A DNA stretch of 64,000 nt from Pedobacter sp. N36a (GTDB lineage Bacteria; Bacteroidota; Bacteroidia; Sphingobacteriales; Sphingobacteriaceae), in contig NZ_JACSZW010000001.1 in NCBI RefSeq assembly GCF_014472395.1, positions 744,001 through 808,000 on the forward strand. The letters are read 5' to 3'. The notes below the pieces were generated by a model that was not told the DNA's origin, searched no databases, and saw only the letters and a program-made list of their open reading frames with translations. Below are positions 37,145-47,500 of this stretch, piece by piece. Position numbers and translations under genes: made by a program. The first letter of the stretch is position 1. Every line of letters begins with the position of its first letter.

Positions 37145-37825
37145 ATGAGGAAAAATCTGGTTGTAGCTATCGATGGCTACTCATCATGTGGAAAAAGTAC
37201 ATTAGCGAAAGCATTGGCAAAGAAACTAGGTTTCATTTATATTGATAGCGGAGCGATGTACCGGGCGGTCACGCTTTATTTCCTGCGCAACCACATCGAC
37301 ATGAATGATCCTGAAGCGGTAAAAGACGCTTTACAGCATATCGAATTAAATTTTCATTCCAGAGATTATGAATCGCACATTACCTTAAATGGTGAAGAAG
37401 TATCTGATGAAATCAGGCTGATGCCGGTTTCAGATGCTGTGAGCGAAGTATCGGCAAATAAATTTGTCCGCAAAGACATGGTGAAACAGCAGCAGCGCAT
37501 GGGCAAATCCAAGAACATTGTGATGGATGGCCGCGATATTGGCACTACTGTTTTCCCGGATGCACAAGTAAAGTTTTTCATGACTGCAGACCCAAAGATC
37601 AGAGCAGAACGTCGATATAAAGAAATGCAAAGCAAGGGTGATACTTCGACCAGTTTAGAAGAGGTATTTGAAAATCTGGCACACCGCGACTATGCAGATA
37701 CTACTCGCGTTGAAAGTCCGCTGACACGTGCAGAAGATGCCGTGATCCTCGATAACACCAATATCACTCCACAAGAGCAACTTGATTTTGCAATTGAGCA
37801 AGTAAAGCTTCATTTTCCTCAATAA
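37145..37825 (+). CDS. cmk: Cytidylate kinase
   Basis: 226 residues from ATG 37145, giving MRKNLVVAIDGYSSCGKSTL as in the family; an upstream ATG at 37106 would add 13 poor residues and would precede the promoter. P-loop DGYSSCGKST, FIYIDSGAMYRAVTLYFLRN, and the MDGRDIGTTVFPDAQVKFFM core, then LTRAEDAVILDNT. Phosphorylates CMP and dCMP. Strong terminator follows. Confidence 0.96.
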   Translation: MRKNLVVAIDGYSSCGKSTLAKALAKKLGFIYIDSGAMYRAVTLYFLRNHIDMNDPEAVKDALQHIELNFHSRDYESHITLNGEEVSDEIRLMPVSDAVSEVSANKFVRKDMVKQQQRMGKSKNIVMDGRDIGTTVFPDAQVKFFMTADPKIRAERRYKEMQSKGDTSTSLEEVFENLAHRDYADTTRVESPLTRAEDAVILDNTNITPQEQLDFAIEQVKLHFPQ

Positions 37826-37888
37826 GTAAAAATGACTAGAATAAGCTAGCTATTGTAGGCTATATACAGTAATTATCAATACATATAG

Positions 37889-37910
37889 AAGGGCCTCGGC
37901 CCTTTTTTTT
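37889..37910 (+). terminator. Intrinsic terminator after cmk
   Basis: AAGGGC / GCCCTT stem around CTCG followed by eight Ts. Confidence 0.85.
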
Positions 37911-37983
37911 GTCAATAATCAGTTACAAACCTCCTCTTAACTTAAACATTACAATTCCATGTTTTAACTCATATATCAGATTA

Positions 37984-38021
37984 ATACTTTTGTTTAACAA
38001 TTTTGTCAAACTCAAAAGTAT
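37984..38021 (+). promoter_or_regulatory. TetR operator and promoter upstream of the efflux operon
   Basis: Arms ATACTTTTG (37984-37992) and CAAAAGTAT (38013-38021) flank an inner imperfect pair TTTAACA / TGTCAAA. The left arm contains an exact -7 box TACTTTTG (37985-37992) and the right arm touches the ATG. The layout is that expected for autoregulation by the TetR-type protein encoded here. Confidence 0.65.
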
Positions 38022-38609
38022 ATGTCAACTCGCGACACTGGTACGGAACAATTAATAAAAGATACGGCTAAGCACCTATTTTTTGCCGAGGGTAAATTAC
38101 ATGCTACCACGCAGGAAATCGCCGATGCAGCCGGAGTAAACCGTACGCTCGTAAATTATTATTTTCGCTCCCGGGACATCCTGTTTGATCAGGTGTTCAA
38201 TGAGGCACAAGAAGGCTTTGTCTGCACGCTGGATGAAGTATTTGACTCCAAAATGCCTTTTAAAGAAAAGATCAGAAATCTGATCTCTGTATTCATCAAA
38301 GAAACGGCTAAATACCCTTTTCGCCAGCTCTTCATCATTACAGAAATGAATAGAAATGAGTTGATCAATGCGAAGAAATCAAGAACTAAAAAAGTGAAAG
38401 CGTTTATGGAAGAGATCCAGATAGAAATGGATAAAGGCCTCGTTAAGAAAATGGATCCAAGACAATTTATGCTGAACCTATTCTCTTTAATGGCACATCC
38501 TTTCCTTACAGCACCGCTTCATAAAGCAATATTTGGCATGAATGATGAAGAATACGCCATTTTGATGGAGGATCGCAAGCAGCTGATCTACGAAACCATC
38601 TTCCCCTAA
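38022..38609 (+). CDS. TetR-family regulator of the first RND efflux cassette
   Basis: 195 residues. HTH at about 25-52 (HATTQEIADAAGVNRTLVNY, then YFRSRDILFDQVF). The C-terminal ligand domain (about 60-195) is variable, as usual. It is 56 bases upstream of the adaptor on the same strand, so it probably controls the pump genes and itself through the palindrome in front. Ligand unknown. Confidence 0.9.
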   Translation: MSTRDTGTEQLIKDTAKHLFFAEGKLHATTQEIADAAGVNRTLVNYYFRSRDILFDQVFNEAQEGFVCTLDEVFDSKMPFKEKIRNLISVFIKETAKYPFRQLFIITEMNRNELINAKKSRTKKVKAFMEEIQIEMDKGLVKKMDPRQFMLNLFSLMAHPFLTAPLHKAIFGMNDEEYAILMEDRKQLIYETIFP

Positions 38610-38665
38610 AATTACCCTATATATTATATCCTCTTAAAAACAAAAAACGAACAATACCCATAAAA

Positions 38666-39832
38666 ATGAGATACACAATTCAATCACTATTATTGCTTCC
38701 GGCATTCATGATTTTAAGTTCATGCGGAAATAGCGGATCAAAACCAGGCGGCCCTGGAGCGGGTGCCCCTCAGGTCAAAGAATATAAAGTTTTAGAACTG
38801 CAGCCACGCAGCGCAACGTTAAACACAGACTACCCTGCCAGTATCCAGGGCCAGCAAAATATAGAAATCAGACCAAGAGTGGATGGGTATGTGGAGAAGA
38901 TTTTTGTAGATGAAGGTTCTGTAGTCAGAAAAGGACAGCCATTGTTCAAAATCAATGCTCCTCAATATGAGCAGGAAGTACGTACAGCTACTGCGAGCAT
39001 TAAAAGTGCAGAAGCAGAACTGAGCTCGGCAAACATGGCTGTAAATAAAGTAAAACCGTTGGTAGAGAAAGACATCGTGAGTAAATACGAGTTAGAATCT
39101 GCACAATACACTTACCAGGCAAAATTAGCAGCACTGGCACAAGCGAAAGCGGCTTTATCAAATGCAAAAACCAATTTAGGTTATACTACAGTAACCAGTC
39201 CGGTAGACGGAGTAGTGGGTGCAATTCCTTTCCGTTTAGGAAGTTTGGTGAGCGGCAACAATGCTGAGCCATTAACGACGGTGTCCAGCACAGGAAACGT
39301 GTATGCTTATTTTGCATTCAATGAAAAACTGCTGCTTCACTTCTTTAAAGACGATAAGGGAATGACGCTGGCACAAAAGCTGGCTAAGCTTCCTGAAGTT
39401 TCTTTAATCTTATCTGACGGTACTTTATATGATCATAAAGGACGTATTCAAACCATCACCGGACAAATCAATACGGCTACAGGCTCTGCAAATGTACGTG
39501 CGAGTTTCCCAAATCCTAAAGGCCTAATCCGCAGCGGAAGCAGTGCAACAGTAAGAATTCCAGATGCCATTACAGATGCTATTGTAGTTCCTCAAAGTGC
39601 GACTTATGAGCTGCAGGACAAGCGTTTTGCTGTTGTGGTAGATAAAGATGGTAAAACGAAAAGCACGGCCATTACCGTAATGAAAAATACCGCAGGTACT
39701 TACTTTGTGGTGGAAGAAGGTCTGAAAGCAGGTGATAAAATCGTGTTAGAAGGTGTTGGTACCTTAAAAGACGATACACAGATTAAAGTAACCCCAGTAG
39801 GCGCAGACGTTGTTTACGCAGATTTAAAATAA
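38666..39832 (+). CDS. RND efflux periplasmic adaptor (membrane fusion protein), cassette 1
   Basis: 388 residues, lipoprotein signal with lipobox SSC (MILSSCGNSGS). Lipoyl/barrel motifs VDGYVEKIFVDEGSVVRKGQ (about 72-91) and YTTVTSPVDGVVGAIPFRLG flank the alpha-hairpin. Links the inner-membrane pump to the outer-membrane channel. AcrA/MexA type. It lies between tetR and the pump, with 9 bases to the pump gene. Confidence 0.94.
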   Translation: MRYTIQSLLLLPAFMILSSCGNSGSKPGGPGAGAPQVKEYKVLELQPRSATLNTDYPASIQGQQNIEIRPRVDGYVEKIFVDEGSVVRKGQPLFKINAPQYEQEVRTATASIKSAEAELSSANMAVNKVKPLVEKDIVSKYELESAQYTYQAKLAALAQAKAALSNAKTNLGYTTVTSPVDGVVGAIPFRLGSLVSGNNAEPLTTVSSTGNVYAYFAFNEKLLLHFFKDDKGMTLAQKLAKLPEVSLILSDGTLYDHKGRIQTITGQINTATGSANVRASFPNPKGLIRSGSSATVRIPDAITDAIVVPQSATYELQDKRFAVVVDKDGKTKSTAITVMKNTAGTYFVVEEGLKAGDKIVLEGVGTLKDDTQIKVTPVGADVVYADLK

Positions 39833-39841
39833 GATCCATAT

Positions 39842-42800
39842 ATGTTTAAAATATTCATACAGCGCCCGGTGCTCTCTACAGTGATCTCTGTGATCATCGT
39901 GATCCTGGGACTACTAGGGCTGCTCGCGCTACCCATTTCACAATACCCCGACATTGCCCCTCCTACTGTGCAGGTTTCTGCCGCATATACGGGTGCCAAT
40001 GCCGACGTGGTACTTAAAAGTGTCATCATTCCACTGGAAGAGCAGATCAATGGGGTAGAGAACATGACTTACATGACCTCTACCGCAACTAATGATGGTT
40101 CTGCCAGTATTAACATTTTCTTTAAAGTAGGAACTGATCCCGATTTAGCTGCCGTAAACGTGCAGAATAGGGTGTCCAGAGCCACCAGCTTACTGCCTCA
40201 GGAGGTAACGCAAGCCGGGGTTACAGTAACCAAGAGTCAGAGTAGTAATCTATTGATTTTCTCCCTTTACAGTGATAATCCTGCTTACGACCAGACTTTC
40301 TTACAGAATTACGCTAAAATCAACCTGGTTCCTGCCATTCAAAGGGTAACTGGTGTAGGTAATGCTACGATCTTTGGCTCTAAAGATTACTCGATGCGTA
40401 TCTGGTTAAAACCAGATATGATGGCACAATACAGCTTGATTCCTGCGGATATTTCAGCAGCATTGGCTGAGCAGAATATCGAAGCCGCACCAGGTAAATT
40501 TGGAGAGAACGGCGACGAAGCTTTTCAATATGTAATCAAATACAAAGGAAGGTTAACCAAAGCAACCGAGTTTGAAAACATCGTTGTGAAATCAGCTGGC
40601 AACGGTCAGTTATTACGACTAAAAGATGTGGCGAGAGTAGAACTAGGTTCTTTAAGTTATAGCTCTAACATCAACACGAACGGTAAACCATCTGTGGGTA
40701 TGGCGATTAGCCAGACTCCGGGATCCAATGCAAGAGACGTAATTAATCAGTCCAAAAAGATCATCGACGAAGCCTCAAAAGACTTCCCTAAAGGTGTAAA
40801 TTATGTTTACCTGGTGGATGTAAATGAAAACCTGGATGCTTCAATTGAGAAAGTAGTACATACCCTTATTGAAGCCTTTATCCTGGTATTTATCGTAGTA
40901 TTTATTTTCCTACAGGATTTCCGTTCTACCTTAATTCCTGCAATAGCAGTACCGGTAGCAATCGTAGGTACTTTCTTCTTCTTAAACTTATTTGGTTTTA
41001 CGATCAACTTACTGACCTTATTTGCACTAGTCCTCGCCATAGGTATTGTAGTGGATGATGCGATTGTGGTCGTAGAGGCCGTCCATGCCAAGTTAGATCA
41101 TGGTTATAAATCCGCCAGAAAAGCGACGATTGATGCCATGAGTGAGATTTCAGGAGCGATTATCTCAATTACCCTTGTAATGGCGGCTGTATTTATTCCA
41201 GTAACCTTTATCACAGGTTCTACAGGGGTATTCTACAAGCAATTCGGTATTACACTTGCGGTAGCAATTATCTTATCCGCAGTAAACGCGTTGACCTTAA
41301 GTCCGGCATTATGTGCTTTGTTACTAAAACCACATGCAGACGACCATAAGCACAAAAGTTTTATCCAGCGTTTTTACACCGCTTTCAACGTTTCATTTGA
41401 TAACGTAACCAACAAATACAAAAAATCTATTCAGTTCCTTTCTGTGAAGAAATGGATAGTATTGGGAGCGATTGTGTTGTTCAGTGGAGCTTTAGTTTTC
41501 ATGATGAAAACCACACCATCTGCTTTCGTTCCTGCGGAAGATCAGGGTACCATTTTTGCCAATATCAGTTTACCGCCATCGGCATCTATGGAACGTTCCA
41601 CGATCATCGCGAAGCAAGTAGATAGTCTGGCACATACCATTCCGGAAGTAAAAAACACCTTACGTATTGTGGGGCAAAACTTTACTGCTGGTCAGGGTAG
41701 TGCTTACAGTATGGTCATTCTGAAACTGAAAACCTGGAGCGACCGCGACCGCGGTATTCAGGAAGTGATCGGCGAACTTTTCGCAAAAACCGCAGGCATC
41801 AGAGACGCCAGCATCTTCTTCATCTCCCCTCCTACGATTCAAGGATTCGGACAAAGTGGTGGTTTTGAGTTCCAGGTACAGGATAAAGGCGGACATACCG
41901 TTCAGGAATTGTTCAAGGTCAACTCTGATTTCCTGGCCAACTTGTCTAAACGCCCGGAAATTCAATATGCAACCACTTCATTCAACCCGAACTTCCCGCA
42001 GTACATGCTGGATGTAAACTTGGAAAAATGTAAGGAAGCAGGAATTACTGTAAACTCAGTACTGAATACCTTACAAGGATATTACGGTGGATTGTATGCT
42101 TCCAACTTTAACCAGTTTGGTAAGCAATACCGCGTAATGATTCAGGCGGATGCCAATTACCGTAAAAATCCGGAAGGATTGAACAAAGTATTTGTTAGAA
42201 ACAGCAAAGGCGAAATGGCGCCAATCACGGAATTCATCAACATGACCAGAGTATACGGTCCGGAGTCAATTTCGAGGTTCAACCTTTTCAGCTCGATTGC
42301 GGTTACAGGTGCCCCAAATGCAGGTTACAGTTCTGGAGATGCGATTAAAGCGATTCAGGAAGTGGCTGCAGAATCATTGCCGGCAGGTTATGGTTATGAC
42401 TTCTCTGGTCTAACCCGTGAAGAATTAGCTTCTGGCAGTCAGACGGTGTTTATCTTTATCTTATGTCTGATCTTTGTTTACTTCCTGTTGAGTGCGCAAT
42501 ATGAAAGTTATATCCTTCCATTTGCCGTAATTCTATCTATTCCATTCGGTTTAGCAGGAGCTTACTTATTCTCGATCATCTTCAAATTAAACAGTAATAT
42601 TTACCTGCAGATCTCCCTCATCATGCTGATTGGTCTATTGGCCAAGAACGGTATTTTGATTGTAGAGTTTGCACTGGAAAGAAGGCGTCAGGGACTGGAC
42701 ATTGTACAATCGGCCATTCAAGGTGCGGTTGCGCGTTTCAGACCGATCCTAATGACTTCATTTGCCTTCATTTTTGGATTGGTTCCATTGATGTTCTCTA

Positions 42801-43030
42801 CCGGTGCCGGTGCAGTAGGTAATAAATCTATTGGTACAGGTGCTGTAGGTGGTATGTTGATCGGAACAATTTTAGGGGTATTTGTGATCCCGGTATTGTT
42901 CATTATTTTCCAGACGTTACAGGAAAAAATCAGTGGTCCTTTACACTTAAAGACTTACGACGATGATGACGAAGACGCTATCGATCCGACTAAAGCTAAA
43001 AAAGCGCCACAGCATTCATCCATTAATTAA
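39842..43030 (+). CDS. RND multidrug efflux pump (HAE1 family), cassette 1
   Basis: 1062 residues, twelve-helix proton-driven exporter. MFKIFIQRPVLSTVISVIIV is the family N-terminus. TM4 has GIVVDDAIVVVEAV with the proton-relay Asp pair (about 406-407) and the later IGLLAKNGILIVEFALE has the relay lysine. Porter domains and docking loops look complete. AcrB/MexB type; exports hydrophobic drugs, bile-like compounds or metabolites. Acidic C-terminal tail DDDDEDAIDP. Confidence 0.97.
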   Translation: MFKIFIQRPVLSTVISVIIVILGLLGLLALPISQYPDIAPPTVQVSAAYTGANADVVLKSVIIPLEEQINGVENMTYMTSTATNDGSASINIFFKVGTDPDLAAVNVQNRVSRATSLLPQEVTQAGVTVTKSQSSNLLIFSLYSDNPAYDQTFLQNYAKINLVPAIQRVTGVGNATIFGSKDYSMRIWLKPDMMAQYSLIPADISAALAEQNIEAAPGKFGENGDEAFQYVIKYKGRLTKATEFENIVVKSAGNGQLLRLKDVARVELGSLSYSSNINTNGKPSVGMAISQTPGSNARDVINQSKKIIDEASKDFPKGVNYVYLVDVNENLDASIEKVVHTLIEAFILVFIVVFIFLQDFRSTLIPAIAVPVAIVGTFFFLNLFGFTINLLTLFALVLAIGIVVDDAIVVVEAVHAKLDHGYKSARKATIDAMSEISGAIISITLVMAAVFIPVTFITGSTGVFYKQFGITLAVAIILSAVNALTLSPALCALLLKPHADDHKHKSFIQRFYTAFNVSFDNVTNKYKKSIQFLSVKKWIVLGAIVLFSGALVFMMKTTPSAFVPAEDQGTIFANISLPPSASMERSTIIAKQVDSLAHTIPEVKNTLRIVGQNFTAGQGSAYSMVILKLKTWSDRDRGIQEVIGELFAKTAGIRDASIFFISPPTIQGFGQSGGFEFQVQDKGGHTVQELFKVNSDFLANLSKRPEIQYATTSFNPNFPQYMLDVNLEKCKEAGITVNSVLNTLQGYYGGLYASNFNQFGKQYRVMIQADANYRKNPEGLNKVFVRNSKGEMAPITEFINMTRVYGPESISRFNLFSSIAVTGAPNAGYSSGDAIKAIQEVAAESLPAGYGYDFSGLTREELASGSQTVFIFILCLIFVYFLLSAQYESYILPFAVILSIPFGLAGAYLFSIIFKLNSNIYLQISLIMLIGLLAKNGILIVEFALERRRQGLDIVQSAIQGAVARFRPILMTSFAFIFGLVPLMFSTGAGAVGNKSIGTGAVGGMLIGTILGVFVIPVLFIIFQTLQEKISGPLHLKTYDDDDEDAIDPTKAKKAPQHSSIN

Positions 43031-43038
43031 GAGAAACA

Positions 43039-44445
43039 ATGATTTTATCCTATAAAAAACAGATGTTCACCCTTGCATTAGCGGTTACCGTTTTTGCCTC
43101 TTGCAGGGTGACTAAACCTTACGAAAGTCCGCAGTTAAAAACGATGGGACTGTTTCGTGAGCAAACGTCAACAGACAGCACCACCATGGCGAATACGCCA
43201 TGGCAAACAGTGTTTGCTGATCCGCAGTTGTCGGGATTGATCCAGGAAGGCCTGGATCAAAATCTGGACCTGAAAAATGCGGTTCAGAATATTGTACAGT
43301 CCAAAGCAACCTTACAGCAAAGTAAAGCGGCCTTTTTCCCTACGCTGACCGCTGATGTGAACGCGGCAAGGAACAAGCAGTCAGAAGCTGGATTAAACTT
43401 TCCTCCGGGTATCAATATCAATACGCTGACCAACTCTTTCAAAGCGCAGCTGAGCACCAGCTGGGAAGCCGATATCTGGGGTAAAATGAGCAGTGCGAAA
43501 AGAGCTGCCTTAGCGACATACTTCCAAACGGATGCTGCAAAAAGAGCGGTACAAACTCAGCTGATTGCTGACATTGCTACCAATTACTATACCTTACTTG
43601 CATTAGACAGTCAGCTGGAAATTACGCAGCAGACTTTGAAAAGCAGGATTAATGGAGTTGAAACCATGAAAGCTTTGAAAGAAGGTGCAGTAGTAAATGG
43701 TGCGGCAGTGGTTCAAAGTGAGGCGAGCAGATATGCAACAGAAGTAACGATTCCAGATTTAAAGAGAACCATCAGGGAGACCGAAAACGCGTTAAACATC
43801 CTATTGGCAAGAGCTCCAGGACCTATTAACCGTGGTAAATTACAAAATCAGAATCCGACCAGCGATTTAAAAATCGGTGTTCCTACGCAATTGCTGGAAA
43901 ACAGACCAGATGTACAAGCTGCAGAGTTTGCTTTCAGAAGCGCATTTGAGAACACCAACCTTGCCCGCACTTATTTCTACCCTTCCTTCACCATTACGGC
44001 GACAGGTGGTTTGTCAAGTCTGGATCTTAAAGACTTTTTCGACAAGTCGGTATTTTATAATTTGTTAGGTGGATTAACACAGCCGATCTTCAATAAAGGC
44101 TTAAATAAAGCCAGGTTAACTACTGCAAAATCCGTTCAGGAGCAAGCAGTAAACAGCTTCCAGAAAACATTACTGCTAGCGGGCCGAGAAGTATCGGATG
44201 CTTTATACACTTACCAAACAGCAGTAGAAAAAGAAGAAGCGCGTGCAAAACAAATTGCTGCTTTACAAAAAGCAGTAGATTATACTCAGGAATTATTGAG
44301 ATATAGCTCTGCGACAAACTATACAGATGTATTGACTTCAGAGCAAAGTTTGCTTGCAGCACAACTGAGTGGTGTAAATGACAGGTTACAAAAACTACAA
44401 TCTGTAGTCAATCTATACAGAGCGTTAGGTGGAGGCTGGAAATAA
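43039..44445 (+). CDS. TolC-like outer-membrane efflux lipoprotein (NodT/OprM type), cassette 1
   Basis: 468 residues. MILSYKKQMFTLALAVTVFA precedes lipobox FASC. ANTPWQTVFADPQLSGLIQE, SKATLQQSKAAFFPTLTADV and the second repeat ENRPDVQAAEFAFRSAFENT are typical NodT-family blocks, followed by ALGGGWK at the end. Forms the outer-membrane channel for the pump. Last gene of the cassette; strong terminator follows. Confidence 0.93.
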   Translation: MILSYKKQMFTLALAVTVFASCRVTKPYESPQLKTMGLFREQTSTDSTTMANTPWQTVFADPQLSGLIQEGLDQNLDLKNAVQNIVQSKATLQQSKAAFFPTLTADVNAARNKQSEAGLNFPPGININTLTNSFKAQLSTSWEADIWGKMSSAKRAALATYFQTDAAKRAVQTQLIADIATNYYTLLALDSQLEITQQTLKSRINGVETMKALKEGAVVNGAAVVQSEASRYATEVTIPDLKRTIRETENALNILLARAPGPINRGKLQNQNPTSDLKIGVPTQLLENRPDVQAAEFAFRSAFENTNLARTYFYPSFTITATGGLSSLDLKDFFDKSVFYNLLGGLTQPIFNKGLNKARLTTAKSVQEQAVNSFQKTLLLAGREVSDALYTYQTAVEKEEARAKQIAALQKAVDYTQELLRYSSATNYTDVLTSEQSLLAAQLSGVNDRLQKLQSVVNLYRALGGGWK

Positions 44446-44493
44446 TTTCTGCTAAAGCATAATCGTAAAAACGCCCCAAGAAGTAAAATACAC

Positions 44494-44532
44494 AGCCCCC
44501 AAAAAGTTAGACACTTTTTGAGGGCTTTTTTA
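44494..44532 (+). terminator. Terminator between the two convergent RND cassettes
   Basis: 14-bp arms AGCCCCCAAAAAGT / ACTTTTTGAGGGCT with one mismatch and a 5-base loop, followed by seven Ts on the plus strand. Stops cassette 1; the leftward cassette has no T-run here. Confidence 0.85.
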
Positions 44533-44572
44533 TAATATAGGAAATCCTGATCCGTATGTAAAAAATGAGGAA

Positions 44573-47500
44573 TTAATCATCCTCGGCATGTAAAGTATCT
44601 TTATGGTCTTCTGGTTTATAGTTGGCTTGTAATTCGGCCAGTTTCTTTTTACCATAAGCAAGTTTAGTGATCAATACAAACAATACCGGCACAATAAATA
44701 AGGCCAATATCGTGGCTGACAACATCCCCGCAGCTACTGTCCATCCAATGGTCTGACGGGAAACTGAGCCTGCTCCGGTCGAGATGATCAAAGGAATGAC
44801 CCCAAGAACAAAGGCCAGCGAAGTCATAATTATCGGTCTGAGCCTTAACCTTACCGCCTCAATAGTTGCCGCAATCAGCTCCATTCCCCAGTCTACCCTT
44901 TCCTTGGCAAACTCCACGATCAGAATCGCATTCTTAGCGGATAAACCGATCAGGGTAATCAATCCTACCTGCGCATAAATGTTGTTGTCTAATTTTGGCA
45001 GGAAGCTTAAGGCCAGAATCGCCCCAAATAAACCCAGCGGTACAGAGAGTAAAATAGAGAAAGGAACGGACCAGCTTTCATATAATGCGGCCAGTAAAAG
45101 AAACACGAATACGATAATCAGTGAAAAGATCAGCGTAGTACTGTTTCCTGCTTCCGTTTCCTCCAAACTCAATCCAGAGAAATCGTAAGCATAATTGGCT
45201 GGTAAAGTTTGCGCGGCCACTTCTTTTAAAGCATTCAGCGCATCACCGGAACTGCTGCCTGGTTTTGCAGCTCCACCTATCTCAATCGACCGGAAAAGGT
45301 TGTAATGATTGATAATAGAGGCATTTTCGATCACCTTATAGCTCACCAAAGAACTCAGCGGTACGGAAACACCCTGTGCATTCATTACCCGGAGATGCTT
45401 CAGGTTGTCAATATTTGCCCTATAATTGGTATCTGCCTGACTCACTACGCGGAAGTTCCTGCCATATTTCGTGAAATCGTTGATATAACTGCTCCCCAGA
45501 TAGGTGGAAATGGTACTGTAGACCGCAGCAATGGAAACCCCCATTTTTTTAGCCAGATCCCGATCTACATGTATTTTATAGTTCGGTGTTCTGGAGTTAA
45601 ACAGCGTATAGGCCATTCCAATTTCAGGTCGCTGATTAGCTGCTGCGAGGAATTTCCCCACATTGGCTTCAAACTCTTTGATGTCCCCACTCTGCTTCTC
45701 CTGAATCTGCAGACTGAAACCACCACTGATTCCCAGTCCCGGAATCGCCGGAGGGGAGACCACCAGGACACTTCCATCCTTATCACCGGCAAAACTTTTC
45801 GTCACGCTGGCCATAATGGCATTCACATCTCTTTTTCGAAGGTCCCAATTTTTAAGCTGCACAAAGAAAGTACCGGCATTCGATTTGAAGGACCTGTTCA
45901 GAATATTGATCCCGCTGATGGAAGTAATGTTGTCTACTTCAGGATTATTTTTACGGATACTATCTGTAATTCTTTTAATAAATGCATCTGTACGTACTGC
46001 AGAAGAACCTTCAGGTAAACTTGCCCCGATTAAGAAAATCCCGGCATCTTCAGAAGGAATAAAACCTGTTGGTTTTTTAACAAATAAACCACCCGTCCCC
46101 AGGTATATACAAAGTAAAATAATCAGTACCAGAGGAATGGACTTTAAGGCTTTTTTAACCCCCATAGCGTAATTATGCGTTACTCTGGCAAACCAACTGT
46201 TGAATTTATAGAAGAACTTATTCAGCCCTTTGGAGTCTGCTGTTAGATTCATTGGAACTAACAAAAGAGAACACAATGCCGGCGTAAGAGAAAGTGCAAT
46301 GAAGGCCGAAATCAATACAGAAACGGCAATCGTTATGGCAAACTGCTGATACAGCTGACCAACCATTCCTGGAATAAAACCTACTGGAATAAATACCGCA
46401 GCTAAAATCAGTGCAATGGCAATTACCGGAGCGGTGATGTCGTTCATCGCCCTGCGTGTGGCATCGGGAGCAGATAAACCATCATGGTCCATATAATGCT
46501 GAACGGCTTCAACCACCACAATCGCATCATCCACCACAATACCAATCGCGAGGACAAAACCAAACATCGTCAGGGTATTGATAGAGAAACCAAAGAAAGT
46601 GAAAAAGATAAACGTTCCAATGATGGAAACTGGAATAGCCAATACGGGAATCAAGGTTGCTCTCCAGCTTTGCAGGAAGAAGAACACCACCAAAGTTACC
46701 AGCACTAAGGCCTCAATTAAGGTACTCACCACCTCGCTGATCGACACTTTTACCACCGTAACTGTTTCGTAAGGAACCGTATAATCCAGGTCTTTTGGAA
46801 AGGACTTTTTCAATTGATCCAAGGCCTTTTGAATACCATCAGCGGTTTGTACCGCATTTCCCCCCGGAGTCTGATTGATCATCATCAGGGAGGCTACTTT
46901 TCCATTTACTTTAGAGCTATTGGCATAACTAAAGACACCCAATTCTACTCTGGCCACATCTTTCAGAAAAACGACAGAACCATCCGGGCTGGCTTTGATC
47001 ACTATATTATTAAACTGATCTACCGTATTCAGGTCGCCATCCAGGATCACAGAAAACTCAAATGTCTGATGGCTTGCTTGTGGAGGTGCCCCCACACTTC
47101 CTCCTGGAATCCTTGTATTTTGCTCCTGAACGGCAGTAGAAACGGCTGCCGGTGTTAAGCCATAATTGGCCAGTTTATTTGCATCCAGCCAGATCCGCAT
47201 ACTAAATGGCTGACCAAAGGCCTGCACATCTCCTACCCCTTTCACACGCAATAATGCGTCTTTCACATATAAATTGATATAATTTGAAATAAATTTATCA
47301 TCGTAAGTCCCGTTTGGAGAATACAAACCAACCACCATCAAAATATCATTATTTGCTTTTTTGGTGGTCACCCCTAAACGGGTGACGGCCTCCGGTAAGG
47401 AAGGTTCTGCAATACCTACCCTGTTTTGCACATCCAGGGCGGCGATATCAATATTTGTTCCTACATCAAAGGTAACAGTAATGGAAGAACGTCCATCGGA

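Noticed and set aside
45305-46018. 237-residue open frame on the plus strand inside the second RND pump
   Set aside because: It lies wholly antisense to a clear, full-length pump gene and shows no family motifs; a codon-bias shadow.
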